NCBI RefSeq assembly: GCF_032854445.1
Contig: NC_088300.1
Coordinates: 46,369,682 to 46,433,681 of the forward strand
From: Liolophura sinensis
Taxonomy: Eukaryota; Mollusca; Polyplacophora; Chitonida; Chitonidae
Direction: 5' to 3'
DNA length: 64,000 nucleotides
Numbering within the stretch: the stretch's first letter is position 1; each line of letters begins with the position of its first letter. A program made the translations under genes and the position numbers. The notes beneath the pieces were generated by a model. That model was not told the DNA's origin. It saw only the letters and a program-made list of their open reading frames with translations, and searched no databases. Positions 32,719-42,427 of the stretch are shown piece by piece.

Positions 32719-35700
32719 TCACGGCTCCGTAGGGTTCAACCCAGAAGGTTGGTTAAGACATTTCAGCAAAGTTGTTCCAATATGTTGGTCTTTTGTTAAA
32801 CACACGTGATTCTCAGTGTAAACGAGAATGTCTCCATCAAGAGTGTCTTTTTGCACATCGTCACCAAGAACAACAAACAGATAGTTCGATCCATGGGAAC
32901 TCTTAAGGTCCGTGGCAAGCTTAAACGCGAACGAGGACCATTCGTCACGTACCAGCGACTCGGACAGAAAGAAGACGACCTTCCGGCTGTTAGTGAGAAG
33001 TGACTCGATGTTTTCAGCATGGTCAGATCCCGGTAGGAACTCTCTGTCAGGGATCCCCACTCGGTACCCATGACCCGTGAGCTGAGGTAGGAGCTGACCC
33101 AGAACTAGCCCCGTGTCACTATCCCCATACATCATAGACACGTCATACAAAAACGGCCCCACGACTAAGTCGTCCAGACGCACGCTGTCGGTCGATACAA
33201 CAACTGGGGGCTCGTCGTAAGTTCTGTTCATGGTGGCCACTTTCTTGACGTGCCGTGGTGCTGACAAGTTGGATGACAACACGGCATGGATGACAAGTTC
33301 TCTGAATGCACAAGTATCTGCGTTTATCACTAAACTCTGTGTGCAGACATCATCCAAGGCAGTGCGATAATCTATGTCTTCCATGACAGGAGAGTCTTTA
33401 ATGACCACGACTATCCTACCGTCCACTGGTTTGCCAGCATGTTCGGATAAGATCTTTAATATTTCAATACAAATATCGTTAGAAAAAAACGCCTGTGACA
33501 ATATCAAAACTGTGACGGAATTGTTTTGGAGGAACATTAAAATGTTGTCCTTAGTCGGGAAACCTGGCATGAAGTCTCGGATAGAAACAACTTTCTCACA
33601 GTTCGGGTATTTCCGCACAACCGATGTCAGCCTCGTTTCTACCCAGGTTTCGTCCTCGCGTGAGTTCACCAGGAAGAGACTGAGCGGCGCCATCTGCTTT
33701 CCGCAAGTCGATAGCTTTACGTGCACGAAAACACAAGCTCGCAGCTGTTTGTGGAAGTAACAGAAAAGCACCAGAAGAAGAACGGTGCCACCAAGAACAA
33801 CAGAAAGGGTCACGATCTGAGAGGTGTCATCAACGGGTTGAGGAGGACAACCAAACGCACTGTCGTCCGTAGACACCATCGGCTGGAACGTGTTGTTCAG
33901 TGTCTTACATTCCACAGAGTCCCAGTCCTGAACAACTGCCTTATTGTGCAAAAGCCACTGTTTCATCCATTTATTATCACAGTCACAAGGGAAAGAGTTT
34001 CCCGATAACTTAAGATCTTTTATGTTTATGTGCGTTTTGTTGAGAACCTTTGGGAGTCTACTGAGATTGTTGCCGTCCAGATAGAGCGATGTAAGCTCTG
34101 GTAGACTGGTAAACATATTGTGCGTAAGTTCCTGTATTGAATTGTTTGAGAGAACCAAAGTTTTGACCTTATCAAGACCTGGCATCAAAGAAGATGGTAT
34201 CTTCTTTATGTTATTGCCTTGAAGGTGAATTTTTGTTGCTCCTTTGGGCAACGTTTCGACAAAACTATCCAGATTCTTTCCTGAGCAATCGACGGTAACA
34301 TTGGAACTGAAATCAATGTTACAGTCACAATGTTTTGGGCAAGCAGACGTGTTCAGTGGACAGTAGAGTAGAAGAGGGTTTACACTGGGCACGGGCACAC
34401 CACGAAGAAGTCCGGGGCCCCCGCAACTCCATCCGCGATAACACGTATTCCAGTCTAAGGGCACGGGGCCTCCTTTTTGGGCATCGTAGCTTTGCACTTG
34501 GTGCAGTCCCAGAATCCCCACTGCTAAACCCAAGTCACAGTTACACTGAAGTTCATTTCCAGTCAAATCTACACAAAAATGGTTCATAATGCTGATGAGT
34601 TTTAAATTTCTGTCCATTTCTACAGGGGTAGGTTTCTCAAGTTTTACAACAGTTGGGAAACTTCGAATATTGTTCCAACCGAGATTTAGAATGGGCTTTT
34701 CATTGGAGTACGGGTCATTCCCAGGTGAAAATATGAGCTTGTCATGCGTTATGTTGTCTAAGTCATCCAAAATTTGGTCAAAAGAGATCCCAGTATAGCT
34801 AAGGTCAATGCGTTTTAAGGAGTTCGTGAAGAAAAGTTCCGAGCTTACATGCTCAAGAGGATTTTTGCCAAGGTCGATTGAAACAAAATAAGGAGAGTTA
34901 ACCGGAAGGGTTCCAGGAACCAGCCATTTTAACTTGTTCCATCCAATGTTGATAAACGCGATGTTTGGTAAATGAGAAAACGTATCGACGTGAATGGAAG
35001 TCAGTGCATTCGCCTCAAGATTAATTATTCTCAGATTTTTTAATCCTTTAAACTGATTTTGGTGCAGCACACTGAGTCCATTTTGACTCAAGTCTACAAG
35101 TATTAGATCATCCAAACCAAAGAACACTTTTTCGGGTAATGAACGAAGGATGTTACCAGAAAGGTGAATGCTTTGTAGACCTTTTACACTAGAAAATGCG
35201 TCTTCCCCAAGCACACGTATTCGGTTATTATTGAGAACTAGTGAATGTAGAATGCCACGGAATGTGTATGAGGAGAGATCGCGGAAGTTGTTGTACACAA
35301 GTTTCAGGACTCGGGGAACGATGGTCGGACTTTGGTATATTCCGTTCTGGAATTTTCTGTACACTTCCTTCTTAGTCAGGGATAGACCCAGAGGTAAAAT
35401 CTCCGGAGAGGCATTGTCCAGGGAAATGTCTGGGGGATGTTCCAAAGAGCATGATATTAATGTCAGGCTCAACAAATTAGGGTAGTTTTGTGGTATATAA
35501 TCAGGGAACCCCTTCATGTTCACACCCTGTAACGTTAACTTGCTTATGTTAAAGAAGTAGCTGGAATTCAGGGGCAAGGCTTCGATTGGAGCCGGCCACA
35601 GAGAATAGACGAAGACCAGAGTACGAAGCTGAGAGAAACCCTCAGCATGGTACATGTCCCTAGGAGTGTCTTCAGTCATGGTTGTGTCTTTCAGGAGAAT

Positions 35701-36207
35701 GGCGTGCAGTCTGCAAATCTGACCGATAAGCCCCACGTCCGCCACGTCTAGCACACAGCGCCGGATGTGCAACGTCATCAACGTTCGCTCTTGCCTGTCC
35801 AATTCTGACTGGTTTGCGGCTTGAATTCGGAGAGGGATATTAGCGGAACATTCCAGAATCAAGTAGAGGTGGACAACGCCGTGAATGAAGCTTAGTTCCT
35901 CAACAATGGTATCGGTAGAGATGTAGCAAGGACTGGATGGGGAATCCGGATTCGGTGACACGGAGAAGGTTACAAAGGTCGAGCCAATGTCGGTGCCATT
36001 CAGCTGATATAGTGGTGATGTGAATATATCAGGATTACTTAATATTGAAATGGAACAGGTGGAATTTCTATTCTCCGCGGGGTCCTCCATATCGTGGGTC
36101 TGTTCTGTTGGGCTGGAAGTTTCTCCCATGGTGGTGCAATGTACATGTAGGTTGGACCAGACACAACTGAACAAAAGAATCCATCCTGATAGGCTAAGGG
36201 GGGTCAT
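32719..36207 (-). CDS. Toll-like receptor with two TIR domains (TLR 1), intronless
   Basis: 1162 aa from ATG 36207. The upstream reading to 36258 begins at a GTG and crosses a likely 5'-UTR acceptor (tgtttcag, ending 36241), so I take this ATG, which is followed by a signal peptide (about 1-24). Order: an N-terminal Cys-containing region, LRRs (about 300-475), a Cys cluster of LRRCT then LRRNT type (about 545-640), more LRRs, a second LRRCT (about 740-788), a TM helix (about 797-819), TIR 1 (about 839-945, box 2 RDFMPG) and TIR 2 (about 1019-1153, box 2 DREFLPG). Two Cys clusters make it a multi-cysteine (protostome-like) TLR. Twin-TIR TLRs are known from bivalves. TIR 1 is the more diverged of the two. 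The likely role is pattern recognition, with the TIRs binding MyD88-like adaptors. Possible ATTAAA signal at 32481-32486 (minus strand). Confidence 0.93.
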   Translation of the reverse strand: MTPLSLSGWILLFSCVWSNLHVHCTTMGETSSPTEQTHDMEDPAENRNSTCSISILSNPDIFTSPLYQLNGTDIGSTFVTFSVSPNPDSPSSPCYISTDTIVEELSFIHGVVHLYLILECSANIPLRIQAANQSELDRQERTLMTLHIRRCVLDVADVGLIGQICRLHAILLKDTTMTEDTPRDMYHAEGFSQLRTLVFVYSLWPAPIEALPLNSSYFFNISKLTLQGVNMKGFPDYIPQNYPNLLSLTLISCSLEHPPDISLDNASPEILPLGLSLTKKEVYRKFQNGIYQSPTIVPRVLKLVYNNFRDLSSYTFRGILHSLVLNNNRIRVLGEDAFSSVKGLQSIHLSGNILRSLPEKVFFGLDDLILVDLSQNGLSVLHQNQFKGLKNLRIINLEANALTSIHVDTFSHLPNIAFINIGWNKLKWLVPGTLPVNSPYFVSIDLGKNPLEHVSSELFFTNSLKRIDLSYTGISFDQILDDLDNITHDKLIFSPGNDPYSNEKPILNLGWNNIRSFPTVVKLEKPTPVEMDRNLKLISIMNHFCVDLTGNELQCNCDLGLAVGILGLHQVQSYDAQKGGPVPLDWNTCYRGWSCGGPGLLRGVPVPSVNPLLLYCPLNTSACPKHCDCNIDFSSNVTVDCSGKNLDSFVETLPKGATKIHLQGNNIKKIPSSLMPGLDKVKTLVLSNNSIQELTHNMFTSLPELTSLYLDGNNLSRLPKVLNKTHINIKDLKLSGNSFPCDCDNKWMKQWLLHNKAVVQDWDSVECKTLNNTFQPMVSTDDSAFGCPPQPVDDTSQIVTLSVVLGGTVLLLVLFCYFHKQLRACVFVHVKLSTCGKQMAPLSLFLVNSREDETWVETRLTSVVRKYPNCEKVVSIRDFMPGFPTKDNILMFLQNNSVTVLILSQAFFSNDICIEILKILSEHAGKPVDGRIVVVIKDSPVMEDIDYRTALDDVCTQSLVINADTCAFRELVIHAVLSSNLSAPRHVKKVATMNRTYDEPPVVVSTDSVRLDDLVVGPFLYDVSMMYGDSDTGLVLGQLLPQLTGHGYRVGIPDREFLPGSDHAENIESLLTNSRKVVFFLSESLVRDEWSSFAFKLATDLKSSHGSNYLFVVLGDDVQKDTLDGDILVYTENHVCLTKDQHIGTTLLKCLNQPSGLNPTEP

Positions 36208-36751
36208 CGTGATATCTAATTTGTTGTGCAGGTAGCGTCTCTGAAACAGAGGAAACACTATTTAAATAAGGACAATATACAAGCAATCGGCAGGCTTATT
36301 CCATTTCATCACATGGAAGACAGAAAATCGCACCAAAATGCCTTTGAATGTTCATGTAGTGATGTATGTAACCAAACCAAGGCTCGGATTTATGAAAATT
36401 TGTACAATAATGTTCACACTGGTATATGCATTTGTTCCATTTGCAGCAAGATTTACGTGTACATTTCACGCCTGTTGGCTTATATGATGAGAGTAAAATG
36501 ATAATAATAATAAAAAAAGTCAAGCACAGTACTCTATGAAATCTTGCTCAGTGCGATTCATGGTTCACCTTTCTCCAAGAACATCTGGGAATAGTCGACG
36601 TCATCTATACTCTTTATGGATTCTACACAAAGAAGAGTGCCGGAATGTTAACATATTTACTATGTGGTCTTTGGATGTCATTTATAAGTAGAGTCATCCT
36701 AACAATGAGCCATTGGTTTTATGATACATGTAATTTGTTGCATTTCAGTGA

Positions 36752-36930
36752 TTAACGTTTCGATGCTAATGTTAACAGTGAGCAACGTTTCCATGCTAAT
36801 GCTAACAGTGAGTAACGCTTCGATGCTAATGCTAACAGTGAGTAACATTTCGATGTTAATGCTAACAGTAAGCAACGTTTCGATGCCAATACTAACAGTG
36901 AGCAACGTTTCGATGCCAATATACTAACAC
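36752..36930. repeat. 30-bp minisatellite, about six copies
   Basis: Unit agtgagcaacgtttcgatgc followed by taatgctaac. The copies differ at a few positions. Located about 550 bp upstream of the minus-strand TLR start. Confidence 0.9.
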
Positions 36931-38261
36931 CACACTCTCGAGCTATAGTGGTGACCAAGCATTTAGTTTATTTACTTATTTTATTTGCCAATTTACTATA
37001 GAAGAAGCATGACAAACTCAACTTGTTGATTTAGCTTACTAGTTTCACCGTATCATGACGGTTCTTCAGAGGTTTTTTTAATTTCAACATATCTTGCGAC
37101 AGCTATATATACATGTACATGCAGGTACATTAAGCCATGCTGATGGTTACAATCCTAGTTACAAATTACATAAAGTTCGAACTTGCACAAGGGATTATCC
37201 ATTCGGAGAGACAACCGATTATAGAATACCTCCAAAATTTAACATTGAAAGAAATTGTGAGTGAAGTGTTCTCAAACTGATAATCAATACATAGTTGCCC
37301 TGCGCTAAAAAAATGAGCAGGGGAGGCAGGGGGTTAGGTTGTGATATTAGAACATCTGCTTTCTTCAAAATCGACAGCTCACAATGACCGAGGGCAAAGG
37401 CACAATGAATTTACAAATTGGTCAGGATGTTAAGCTTAAAGGTCAAATATTTACCTTCTGCCACTCGTTCTCAATCAGTGGAAATTGTGCATGTGCATTA
37501 TCTAGCTGATTTGAACATGGAAAACTACGTTTTATATCATCACATATCCTTTGCGCTACCCCACTTAACAGTTTCAAACAGGATTTTATTCTGTCTGACA
37601 ATGAAATCTATGTCACATCAATAAAAACCTCTCTTGACGTCCTGGATTCAACCTAATTAAGGCATTCTTATTTGCTGCTGTTTCATTTTCCTTTTCGCAG
37701 TATTTATAAATACATTTTTTGAGAAGGAAGAGAGTTTTGGGGTTTTTATGTCTCTTTCATAATTTGATGTATTGTATTTCACCCTTTGGTCGTTTTGTCA
37801 GTCACGACAATGTATTGGGCTGTAACACCGAATTATTCAAGAGCAGTGATGTGAATCTTGTACAAAACAAGCACGCCTGTATCTTCCGGTATCGCACAGC
37901 ACGGTGGGAGCTGTGGAGTTTTGGTGCCGTCTGAAATTTTTCTACCTTGAGTGGGAAGGGGAAAGACGACTCTATTACCAGGATGTGACTCAACACTAAT
38001 GTGTATGGATGACTGAATATCGAACACAAAAAGAACTTCAGGTTGTGATTGCTATAGTATGTCGTACACTTTATGCCACATTACAAATGTGGGTATTATC
38101 GATTTAAAATAGTCTACAGTGGTAAAATCTGGTCATATATTAGGTTTCTGTTAGGTTTAAAAGCCTTTCCTCATGGTCCAATTTATTTCCGTAATTTCAA
38201 GTTTATATTTTATTTAATAAAATTATTTGGTTATCTACCTAGGGCTATGTTAAAGAGGCTA

Positions 38262-38430
38262 TATTGGACATTTTGGCAAATAATCTATCAGCGCAAATTC
38301 GATCGAAGTTTTAGTATTATTCTAGAACAACTAAAATGTTTGTCTTTCTTAAAATATCAGCGGTCGGTGGACGTGTTAGCGTTCAAAATCGTCAAAAAAG
38401 TTTCGAAAATTTATAAACTGGTCGCATGTT
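38262..38430. repeat. dispersed repeat E, copy 2
   Basis: gaggctatattggacatttt, ggcaaataatctatcagcgc, then gttagcgttcaaaatcg and aaagtttcgaaaattta. Related to 39483-39650 and 21805-21905. Confidence 0.5.
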
Positions 38431-39482
38431 AACTTTCGCAAACTGCAGAATCATTTTAACGCAATAAATAGTACGTGAACGTGTCTGATATTTACGGAGA
38501 GGAAATACTTGGTAAATACAGAAAATTTGAATTGATTAGCGAATATGGATTTTTGCCAAAAATATTCGGAATATCCTCTATAGCAAGTGACTCATTGATA
38601 TATGTGAACCATTAACATCAAGTTAGAGTGATAACATGTATTTTAGCTGCATATAAACCACAATAAAATCCAATCATGATATGCTAGGACATGTTCTTTC
38701 TTATAATCTCGTATAAGGCAGTACCCAGTACAATCTGGGCATTAGAAACTTTTCATAGAAAATACTTATTCTCTTAACTATAAAAGGATTTTGACATTCT
38801 GAACCTCCAGTCAATTAATAGCTCCGCCATAGGCTACCGTGAAAGTATCCGTTCAGTTTCAAGATATTTAGAAATACTGATAACTTATTACAAAAACAGC
38901 TGTCACGCCATCACAAAATTGTCACGACATTACATAATTGTCCCGATATCATTAAAGTGTTACTGTACTCTTGGTATAGACCTCTGTCATATAATTAAAG
39001 ACGTACAACTGAATCTCGAAAAACTAGTAGGTTTTGAGGAATCTTACAAAAAAATTACTTTTACCTGAGTCATTCCAATTTTGAAGTATAAATTAAAAAG
39101 TTAATATCTCAGACATTTTACGCATATTTACACTAAATTCCAATACTCAAACATAATGTAAGTAGTTCTCAACGGCCAAGCGCTTTAAAGGGCTCACCCA
39201 AGAGACCTTATAGTCGCTCACCGAAGAGACCACGTGTTCGAATGCAGTTAACGGGTCTATATATGCCAATACCCTGACGACCGCCTTAAAAGTTAAATAT
39301 TCCCCTAGCTAAAAAACCTAAAAAAACTAAAGGTTGCAATTATTGTGAAAATATCCAAAACTTCCAAGAGTGCCATAAATGAGGACATATACGCCTAAGG
39401 TATATATGCACACATAAGGCTGTAAATGTCATTCCACAAACCTACACGCATTGCTAATAGTCCACCAACACTAGGATACAAA

Positions 39483-39650
39483 AGGCTAAAGGCTACTGGA
39501 AACTTTTTTAAAAAAGAAATCGATCAGCACAAAACCTGTCGAACGTTTATTATTATATTGGAATAGCCCAAATAATTAGCATTAATGGAGGTGTTACCAT
39601 TCAAAATCGGTAATAAACTTTCCAAAATTAATAGAATCTTGAAGATTTAA
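39483..39650. repeat. dispersed repeat E, copy 3
   Basis: aggctactggaaac, gatcagcacaaaa, gttaccattcaaaatcgg and aaactttccaaaattaatag are in the same order as copy 2. Confidence 0.45.
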
Positions 39651-40579
39651 CACAAACCTCTTCTCAAAGAACCAAGCATTCAATAAATAACAATTTGACG
39701 CCAGGAATGGGTCAGTGATATACTCAGATCAGTAAACAATACGTATTTTACCTTAATCATTCAGTGACATCAAAAGATCGGTCTATATGCATTGGGAAAA
39801 TTATACGCACCTATTACGTATGACAATATACATTCACGCGTATAATGGCCACATCTTCACCCCTGAGCGTTCCTGTGTGAATGTCCGACGTATAAGGACA
39901 AAGTCTATAGCCTAGGATGTCAAACAGGATGCTCCTATCCGATTCCCTACCCGCTGACCCAAAAAACAGTGAATAGGCCTACACGTGATACTATACTCTC
40001 TCCTCCGAGGTTTTGGGTCACGTTATTGAATGCTATGTCGTTACATGGTGGAGTCTATTTGTAGCTTTAGTAGTCACCTAGTTTCACATTCAGACAGCCG
40101 CAAACCTCTAATTTGTATTGTGGAACAGACACAGTACAACGGTTCGCCGATCAAACGTGTTGGCGGAAAGTGTGGTCTTCCGTTACCAATCGGCCAACAT
40201 CCGGCTAAGCGGCGTTGTAGTACCGCGCGCTGAACGTACATATCCGCGAGACTGCGTGTGATACCTCATAATGCAGTGTACAGTGTAACATATTAGAGGG
40301 AAGGACAGGTATATATCTGATGTCGACAGCATGGCCAAACCTCTCGGAACATGACAGGCAAGGACGGTAATAAACTTCCGAAACTTCCTGTTTACCAACT
40401 CGTTTAGCTCCAACGACGAGGTATGTTTACTGCTGTACATGTCAATGAAAGAAATACGTAGTTACTGGGACTCAAATAACTGTTATATATTAGCCCCAGA
40501 TAGTCATAAGTTTAAGTGAAGTTATTCTCCCAAGTAGACCGTATACTCAAGATACTCAAGATACATCGGGTTTAAGTCA

Positions 40580-41200
40580 TGTAAGTAAATTACCAGAGTG
40601 TCCTAGTATGATACATATGTAGCATCTTTTGTTATCGCTATGTTCTCCTGGTATATTAACCGGCCCCGATGGCTCAGTTGTTAGAGCGTCCGCTTCGGCG
40701 GGTGGTAAATCGAGGGTCAAACTTGGGTCTGGTCACACCAAAGACCTTAAAAGAAGAAGTTGTAGCTTCCTCGCTTGACGTTCAGCATTGAGGGAATAGT
40801 GCAACGACTGGTTGACCCGTATGAGTATAATGGCTCGGGTATGGCGGCCTTCAGTAAGTCGACTCAGTGAAGCAGCACTAGATGAAAAAAGCGGTGTAAA
40901 TCCGTCCTGCATCAAGGAGGCACATTACATGTACTCTTAAGGATTCCTTCGTCGTCATATGACTGAAAAGTTGTTAAGTACGACGTTAAACCCGAAGCAC
41001 TCACTCTAATGGGTATGCGTAATATAATAAAAACGTAAAATAAAAGGTAAGTAAAATTACCACTGTGCCAAGTGGTATGATACTCATGTAACTTTCTTGT
41101 AATCGGTATGTTCTACTAGGTATAAATGCAAAAGTAAGGTAAAATGTAAGTACAATTACCAAGCAAACAGTACTGTCAGGTATATGATTGAGTCATATAC
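40580..41200. repeat. degenerate tandem repeat of about 80 bp split by a SINE
   Basis: gtaagtaaattaccag...gtatgatac...atgt...tcgctatgttctcctggtat at 40580-40658 is echoed at 41045-41128 (gtaagtaaaattaccac...ggtatgatac...tcggtatgttctactaggta). A weaker third unit follows. Confidence 0.6.
40660..41012 (+). mobile_element. SINE family B, near full length
   Basis: Head ccggccccgatggctcagtt, then gttagagcgtccgcttc. Body gtgcaacgactggttgaccc and gtgaagcagcactagatgaa. Tail gtcatatgactgaaaagttg and tacgacgttaaacccgaagc. Aligns end to end with the inverse of 53587-53939. Confidence 0.85.
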
Positions 41201-41601
41201 AACTTGTTATATAGGATTTAATTAGGTATGATGAAAATGCAACTTTTCTATCATATACAGGTATATTCAAATGAGATAAGCACGGTATATGCATGACGAT
41301 AGGACAGGGAGCCTGTTCTACGGTTTCACCACGCACTGTATTAGATGCTATCAAAAAATGATCATCATTATCATTTGTTAATCATACATCGGCTGTAATA
41401 CAGATGAAATATGAATATTAAAGGATTTACAATATTATACTTATGAACTACAAAACCGATTATTATTTATTTTATTTCTTAACTAGAAATAATACTTTTG
41501 AAGCGGAATATGGATGTTTTCCACACGCAAATCGTTGTTTCCAAAACTTGCCAGTATATATTATAACTTTGTCAGCAGTTGACGAAGCGTTAGGAAGAAT
41601 G

Positions 41602-41726
41602 ATTTATTTATTTCATTGGTGTTTAACGCCGTACTCAAGAATATTTCACTAGTACGACAGGATTATGGTGGGAGGAAACCGGGCAGAGACCGGATGAAAC
41701 CCATGACCATCTCAGATTTCTGACAG
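41602..41726 (-). repeat. SINE family A, 5'-truncated
   Basis: atttatttatttcattggtg, cgccgtactcaagaatattt and gaggaaaccgggcagagacc. The head side is lost. Confidence 0.75.
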
Positions 41727-42134
41727 TTCAAGTTTCTGCATGGTTCTTTCCTTTAATTTTGTCGAAATATTTTCTTAGCATATGAAGGCGTAGTGGTTTT
41801 CCCTCAGCTTTGAAAGCCGGTTTTATTCATGTATTCATTAAAGCAGAGCCATCCGCACAATACTAGAAACCTGAGTAGCTTATAAACAGTCTGAAAAAAT
41901 CAACCAAATGTATAAATTTTAGGATCTCAAAGCGGCATTTCTTTAAGGTATACCTTGTTTCGTTACAGATTATTGCCGACAAAGATGAATGAAACATGGC
42001 GTAAACCTGGCAGTCGGGATAGATGATGTATACTTACATGGCTTCAGCATCTAGTGACGCCACGAGCAACGTGCAAGACTGAACACCAAGTATGGTGGAA
42101 TTCGTTTCTGCGCATGCGTTGAACTTTTGAGATG

Positions 42135-42335
42135 CCCGTCAGCAGTAATAATTCTACGTCTAGCATGTTGACATTTGTTGACAGTCCCTAAGGGTGGACT
42201 TCTGTGACTCCTGTCAACAGTGAGAATTCTATATCTAACATGTTGACATTCGTTGACAGTCGCTAAGTGTGGACTGCTTTGACTCCTGCAGCAGTGAGAA
42301 TTCTATATGTAGCATGTTGACAATCCCTAAGTGTG
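42135..42335. repeat. about 86-bp tandem repeat just upstream of TLR 2
   Basis: Two full and one partial copy of a unit with agcatgttgacattt/cgttgac, agtccctaagggtggact, tgactcctgtcaacag and tgagaattctatat. It ends about 90 bp before the start codon, so it may overlap the promoter or 5' UTR. Confidence 0.8.
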
Positions 42336-42427
42336 AGTGTTGCAATGCCATGTTTTTTTCATGTGGTAAGTGAACATTCCGTTTACATATCATTGAAATA
42401 GTGTCATTATATTACATCCGGAGTAGA

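Larger units (their letters stand above)
36208..42427. other. divergent region between the two TLR genes
   Basis: 6.2 kb with no supported gene. Both TLR promoters must lie here. Holds a 30-bp minisatellite (36752-36930), two copies of repeat E, a SINE B inserted in a degenerate tandem repeat (40580-41200), a SINE A fragment (41602-41726) and a roughly 86-bp tandem repeat next to the plus-strand TLR. Confidence 0.6.

Noticed and set aside
38073-38432. 119-codon plus-strand frame between the TLR genes
   Set aside because: Lies over repeat E, has AT-rich composition and no recognisable domain.
40660-40735. tRNA gene with ggctcagtt and gttagagcg
   Set aside because: It is the head of a SINE family B copy; the anticodon arm and 3' stem do not close.
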